Source of the DNA: Raphanus sativus
Lineage: Eukaryota > Streptophyta > Magnoliopsida > Brassicales > Brassicaceae
Direction: 5' to 3'
DNA length: 64,000 nt
Assembly: GCF_000801105.2 (NCBI RefSeq)
Contig: NC_079515.1
Coordinates: 36,417,407-36,481,406 of the forward strand
Shown here: positions 59,665 through 64,000 of the stretch, piece by piece
Layout of the letters: each line of letters opens with the position of its first letter
Position numbering within the stretch: the stretch's first letter is position 1
The notes under the pieces: model-generated
What the model was told of the DNA's origin: nothing
What the model saw: only the letters and a program-made list of their open reading frames with translations
Database searches by the model: none
Translations under genes and position numbers: made by a program

Positions 59665-60547
59665 TTATACCGTAATTGTTTCATGTCCATAGATCTCAGG
59701 GGCAGCACTTAATATCACTAAGAGATGATGCCAACTAACCATGTCGAAGAGGCTAGAACGTTTTTTCCTGCGGGTAGCCGAACAAGTATGATGGCGGATG
59801 AAATACTTTTGAGCATGACTAGCAACTTGTGTAGGAGTTCTTGAAATTACATAGTTTCTTGAAATACCACGCCAATCTCCTTTACCTAGCTTCTGAAGAC
59901 CCACTAAGAACAGCCTGTGCTCCTCCTCGCTCCAAGGAACACCTGTTGACATGTCAAAGTTTTACATCACATTCAAGAACGGTTAAACACACATAACCAT
60001 AGACTCATGCTCAACAACATGATACACAAATTGAGATGGTGCTTAATTTCACCCAAACAACTTCACTAAAACCGGTGGTAAGACCCAATCAATTTCAGCA
60101 ATTAAAACTCTCACACATAAACCATGGACTCAAGTTCACTAAACCGGTGGTACGACACAATCAATTTCAGTAGTAAACCGATACCGGTTTGAACACCGTA
60201 AACTCACACCAAACATATATACCTCTCTTCCTCTCCACACGACAGTGGATAGGCCCGGAACCACGAGCTGGATCATCTGATAAGTAACCTTCGCTATCTT
60301 GATTCGAGTACCGCGCGTGATCCGACAACGGCGAGTCGTTGGACGGAGATAAACGGTGGTGCACGGCCAATGCGGAGAGATTACACATACTCGCACTCTT
60401 TTTTATAATGGACCCATCCGTTAACCTCACGCCGAATAGCTTCACGGCTGATGAAGATGATCCTCCACCCCACATGCCAGTCCCACGCGTAGGACACGTG
60501 CGAGAGTTGTGCCCATTGCTGCTACAGTGCGAACACCGACGAGCCAT
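59665..60547 (-). CDS. SHAQKYF-type MYB-like factor, C-terminally truncated
   Basis: Single-repeat MYB-related regulator. Exon 1 (60547-60223) encodes a CCHC knuckle [14 protein letters not shown] (C5, C8, H13, C18) and the R/KLFGV-type repression motif KLFGVRL (36-42). Exon 2 (59942-59665) encodes the MYB repeat [20 protein letters not shown] then [20 protein letters not shown] with SHAQKYF. The start at MARRC is chosen over an in-frame upstream Met because the family begins this way. The reading frame ends after 200 residues, whereas AT3G16350, the positional counterpart, has about 387. Similarity stops right after SSLFDMV, replaced by [32 protein letters not shown] there also looks like a splice donor, but no downstream exon is visible. 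DNA-binding and repression motifs remain. Confidence 0.85.
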
Positions 60548-62091
60548 CCGCACAAACACACAATCGAACGAGAAACCAGAGATGAGGAACTTTTTTGTTT
60601 TTGAGATATTTTTGAAAGACCAGAGAGGATTGCGGTGGAACGTACGTTTGAATTCGTGTTTAAATGTTTACTATTATGAGCTTTTATTTTATATTATCTT
60701 TACCGGAAAAAAATTCGTTTAACGACAATGTTAAGATAAGTTTTTTTAGTCACAATGTTACCGACAAGTTCAGTTCTGATAACCAAAGATAATAAATGAT
60801 CGATTTAATTATTTTGAGGATAATATTGATCAATCTATTTAATCTAAATCTGTATAATGATTTGATCCACTTGTGAATCGATCTATCCACATACAAGAAG
60901 AAACAAGCTTTTTGATATTATGAGATGGATCAAGTGGTCTAGACGTAAAGGATTTGGATATATTATTATTATCATAGAGATTTAGTTTATTTAATTGGCG
61001 TGTGATTTGAAGATATTTGATCGTATTCCCATTCTCCATTTGTGTTTACATTTAAAAAAAAAAACTTTAGTCAATAAGAAGAAATAAACACGTTTGAACT
61101 CTAAACACTTAGGAATTTAACATTTTTCAAGCCCAAGGCAAATTTAAAAGAAAAAGAAAAATAAAAAGCCCATAAACACAACAACCATTGAACCTATAAA
61201 ACTTGGGTTGTACTCGAAGGCTGAATCAATTGGCATTTTGTTAACTAAAGAGACTAGTGTAGCCCTATACAGTGTTTTCTTTTGTTCAACTGTTAGGCAG
61301 ACTACTTCCAAGTAGGCCCAAGTCCAGGTCATAGGATTCGGCTGTTGTTTAAACTAGAGGTTATTCTTATCACTTCGTAAAGACTCTTGAATATTAGCGG
61401 TTTAGGTTTAATTTCCCCCCCCCCCTCTGAAAACTGGAAACAGCTCAGTTGTTTGCTCTCTCTCTCACGAACCCTTCAATAGTATGATTCGGGTATGGTT
61501 TTCGATGATTTGCATGAAGCTCACTCCCTAGATTAACCTATTCCGTGATGAGGAAGTTAGCTATTTCAATTTTTGTTGCCTTTGCAAGGGGAGATAGAGA
61601 AGACTCTGTTGAGTAGATATTTTTGGTGCTCAGCAAGTTTCAGGCAGTCAGAGTTGGTACCGTAGTAGTAGTACTGAGCAGGATTATAAAGAGAAGGGGT
61701 GGTTTAGCAGAGCTAAAGCCTCTTCTCGTCCTCACTACTTACATAACGGAAGTCGTTGACTTGATTTTCAGTGTTTGAAGTGGCATTTTCTTAGTAGTTC
61801 AAACTTTAAAGTTGTCTTTGTATGGACGACAGCTATAATTGGTAACATCTGATTATAATTTTCTTCTCTTTTTTTTGCATTTAAATATTTGTTTGTATTT
61901 GAGCAGACAAAGGTCCATGCCTCGTGCAGAACGACCAACGACTACGAACGCTTGAAAGACACTGATTAACATCTAACCTGAGAAGCCTCACGGGTAGTGT
62001 TTTGAACCTCCAGTAGAAACTAGCCACGTGTCCAGCTTGTGTGTTTATATACCAGTCTTTGGCTCGCTTTAGTATATCATTACGAGACGCC
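60548..62091. other. Spacer with a nucleoporin fossil
   Basis: Promoter of the MYB-like gene on the left, NUP35 fossil at about 61623-61760, leader of the CASP-like gene on the right. A C10 run lies at 61417-61426. Nothing else supportable. Confidence 0.55.
61623..61760 (+). pseudogene. NUP35 (mitotic phosphoprotein N' end) fossil
   Basis: The plus strand reads GAQQVSGSQSWYRSSSTEQD then YKEKG, matching my memory of the Arabidopsis nucleoporin NUP35 linker (QQVSGSPSWW, SSTEQDDKGKG) that precedes its RRM-like domain. A frame shift is needed to follow the next block. The RRM part and the C-terminus are gone. AT3G16310 lies between the MYB and CASP-like genes in Arabidopsis, which supports the call. 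Confidence 0.65.
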
Positions 62092-62825
62092 ATGGCGAAA
62101 GTTACAGAGCAGAAACAGAACTCTCTAACTGTGGAAGAGACGAAGCTTGATATCCGCGATGTGGTCACCACCAGATACGAAGAGGATGACCGTCACGGGG
62201 AAAGACGCGGTGACGTGGCAATGGTTGTGCTACGAGCCATGTGCATGGCCGTTTCGGCGGTGGCTGTGTTGTTAATGGTGACAGCTCGTGAGACTAGCAT
62301 GACCACCCTCTACGGTTTCGAGTTTCAGCTCCACGCCGTCTGGTCTCTCTCAGATTCCCTCATGTAAGCCAATTTTCATAATCACAAATGAATACATGAA
62401 AAAAATAAATAAATAAATAAAGAATACATGTTAGTCATTATATAAAGTTGACTGGTCGTTAATGTTCCAGATATCTAGTGGTGGTTACATCGGCGACGGT
62501 TATTTACTCATGCTTGCAACTGGTTTTAAGTGGGACCAGACTAATGAGACGATCACCAGTGGTTCCGACAAGAAGACAAGCATGGTTTTGTTTCGTTGCA
62601 GATCAGATACTGGGATACGCGATGGTGAGTGGAGGATCAGCGGCTTTAGGAGTGACGAATATGAACAGAACAGGTATCAGACACATGCCTCTTCCTAATT
62701 TCTGCAAATCTCTTGATTTCTTTTGCGACCATCTCGCAATCTCCATCGTCTTTGCCTTGTTCGCGTTTCTTCTACTGGCTGCTTCTTCTATTCTCGACGT
62801 TGTCGCTCTCTCACGCGACTGCTAG
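62092..62825 (+). CDS. CASP-like (DUF588) four-helix membrane protein
   Basis: Member of the Casparian strip membrane-domain protein-like family, small plasma-membrane proteins that form scaffolds; the best match in memory is AT3G16300 (CASPL3 group). Two exons (62092-62363, 62471-62825) give 208 residues. After a charged N-terminus ([20 protein letters not shown]) come four hydrophobic helices: [80 protein letters not shown]. The conserved Arg of TM1 (R in VLRAM) and Asp of TM3 (D in VADQ) typical of CASPs are present. The start at 62092 has a good context (GCCATGGCG). A TATA-like stretch (62044-62051) lies unusually close to it, so the real transcription start may be further up. Confidence 0.93.
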
Positions 62826-63483
62826 AGAGTTATTACTGTTTTACCCTTTTATGTCATGTTTGTTTCCTACGTATGATGTTTTATGAGTTGTTATGAATGT
62901 GTGGTTCGAAAAAGAAAGCATGTTATGAATGTTTTTTCTTTTTGATATTTGTTTGTTTTAGTTGATGTCAGTGAATCTTCCAGTTCCAAAGTTTTGATTT
63001 TGTTGACTGAGTTCCGTGTAAACGACAAAAACGCTTCAAAGAAAAACTTTATTACCTTTCTTGGCTACTTCGAGCACAGACACTCTCTTCGTATATATAT
63101 GAAAACAAAAGGCTTATCTGAAACTACACCCTTATTTCAAAGAACAGTTAATGACTCGAAACAAGAGGAAGAAAAAATAGCAAAAAGCTTGAGAAATTAC
63201 CAAAAATACAATATTATTAAGAGATACCACTATTGATGTTTATCTTATCCACATTTACTCTCATTTTAATTTAAAAATGATAAATAGAAAATTATAACTA
63301 TAGGGTTTAGAGTTGAGTGATGGAGTTTTGGAATGTAAATAAAATAGATTCAAAAATAATTTTCATACAGATTGGATAAAATTACAACGAAATGGTACGA
63401 AGTTGTAAAGAAAACATATCAATCGAGAGACAAAGAAACCAAAATACAGAAATATGAATCAAGAATCTTAGCATTTTATATGC
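62826..63483. other. Convergent 3' region, no gene
   Basis: Shared 3' flank of the CASP-like and TIP genes. 62949-63236 is open for 95 codons but unrecognised and AT-rich. Confidence 0.5.
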
Positions 63484-63852
63484 TTAGAAGTCAGATGCAA
63501 GAGGAACATGTTCGGAAGTCATGAAAACATTTCCGTAGATAAGTCCAGCGAGTCCACCACCGATGAGTGGTCCCACCCAGTAGACCCAGTGACCAGAGAA
63601 GTCTCCAGCTGCGACAGCTGGTCCAAAGGAACGTGCTGGGTTCATGGATCCACCGGAGAATGGACCGGCGGCGAGGATGTTAGCACCGACGATGAGACCA
63701 ATGGCGAGAGGAGCGATGGTTCCAAGAGAACCTTTCTTGGGGTCAGCGGCGGTGGCGTAGACGGTGTAGACCAAAGCGAAAGTGATGATGATCTCCATCA
63801 CTACTCCTTCTATCGCCCCTAGTCCAGCTGCAACGCTGTGAGTTGGAACCGC
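63484..63852 (-). CDS. TIP2-1: Tonoplast aquaporin TIP2;1-like, last exon only (partial)
   Basis: 3' exon of a delta-TIP water and ammonia channel of the vacuolar membrane. The exon (63852-63484) encodes 122 residues starting [20 protein letters not shown]. It contains TM4-TM6 and the second NPA loop [20 protein letters not shown], where the Arg after NPA is the invariant selectivity-filter residue. The end EHVPLASDF is near-identical to TIP2;1, with two residues fewer in the tail. GCAG|GCGG is the acceptor. The preceding intron runs past 64000, so the N-terminal half lies outside the window. Position AT3G16240. Confidence 0.95.
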   Translation of the reverse strand, partial: AVPTHSVAAGLGAIEGVVMEIIITFALVYTVYATAADPKKGSLGTIAPLAIGLIVGANILAAGPFSGGSMNPARSFGPAVAAGDFSGHWVYWVGPLIGGGLAGLIYGNVFMTSEHVPLASDF

Positions 63853-64000
63853 CTGCGTTTTTCCATAATTTGAGGCACTTTTTTCATTAGTTTCTAATAA
63901 TTAAAAACCGTCATTAATGGTATATTACTGGGAAGTAGACATACGAAAATCTATTAATGTTCAATTGAATTTGACAAAACTGACAGTATTATATATACTT
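63853..64000 (-). other. Intron of the TIP2;1-like gene
   Basis: AT-rich sequence upstream of the last exon. No further coding exon is seen before the window ends. Confidence 0.7.

Noticed and set aside
1..64000. CRISPR array, operon or bacterial-type defence system
   Set aside because: All genes are intron-bearing or typical plant nuclear genes with their own promoters; the only regular repeats are in the Mutator-like element and lack unique spacers of fixed length.

Overview
This is a plant nuclear window of Brassica type. The genes are split by short GT-AG introns, the spacers are AT-rich, and plant-only families are present (Aux/IAA, SWEET, RALF, IQD, AHP, CASP-like, jacalin lectin, TIP aquaporin). 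From memory, the gene order matches Arabidopsis thaliana chromosome 3 read from about AT3G16770 down to AT3G16240. Only about a quarter of the Arabidopsis genes in that interval remain. Several others survive as decayed fossils in the expected positions. This is the pattern of one fractionated subgenome of a mesohexaploid crucifer (Brassica/Raphanus). The AGI assignments come from protein recognition and were not searched.

Layout. 1-49 is a gap of Ns. 0.1-3.5 kb holds two broken genes on the minus strand: a group VII ERF of the RAP2.3 type and a TPR protein. 9-10 kb has an ATL2-type RING-H2 E3 ligase (minus). 12.3-13.7 kb has a SWEET16-type sugar transporter (plus) with a tRNA-derived SINE inserted just upstream. 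14.3-14.7 kb carries exon fossils of a PRL-type WD40 gene, followed by an intact TCTP gene (15.2-16.3 kb, plus) and one kinesin-13A exon fossil (17.8 kb). 20.2 kb has a RALF23-type peptide hormone (minus), 23.4 kb a C2-domain/proline-rich protein (plus), 29.4-30.6 kb an Aux/IAA gene of the IAA26 type (plus), and 41.5-42.9 kb an IQD26-type calmodulin-binding protein (plus). 44.4-45.7 kb has a two-domain jacalin lectin (minus) beside a stray lectin exon fragment. 47.5-48.2 kb is a GDSL esterase pseudogene and 50.4-51.5 kb an AHP4-type phosphotransfer protein (minus). 59.7-60.5 kb has a C-terminally truncated SHAQKYF MYB-like gene (minus). 61.6 kb has a nucleoporin NUP35 fossil, 62.1-62.8 kb a CASP-like membrane protein (plus), and 63.5 kb to the end the last exon of a TIP2;1 aquaporin (minus).

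Mobile DNA fills the spacers. A 5.06-kb Mutator-like element (35549-40606) has a perfect 9-bp target duplication, a transposase N-terminal remnant and roughly 45-50 GTAGAC/GTCTAC motifs, many paired as evenly spaced palindromes. A second Mutator-like element of 1.8 kb (51852-53674) has ~180-bp inverted ends and a 10-bp target duplication. There are also a hAT-like element, Helitron ends, Stowaway-like MITEs, a SINE, and at least a dozen very small poly-A/T inserts (8-25 bp) flanked by 11-17 bp direct repeats. The small inserts look like extremely 5'-truncated retroposition events.

The genes do not form an operon or pathway. They are a conserved syntenic neighbourhood of independently regulated plant genes.
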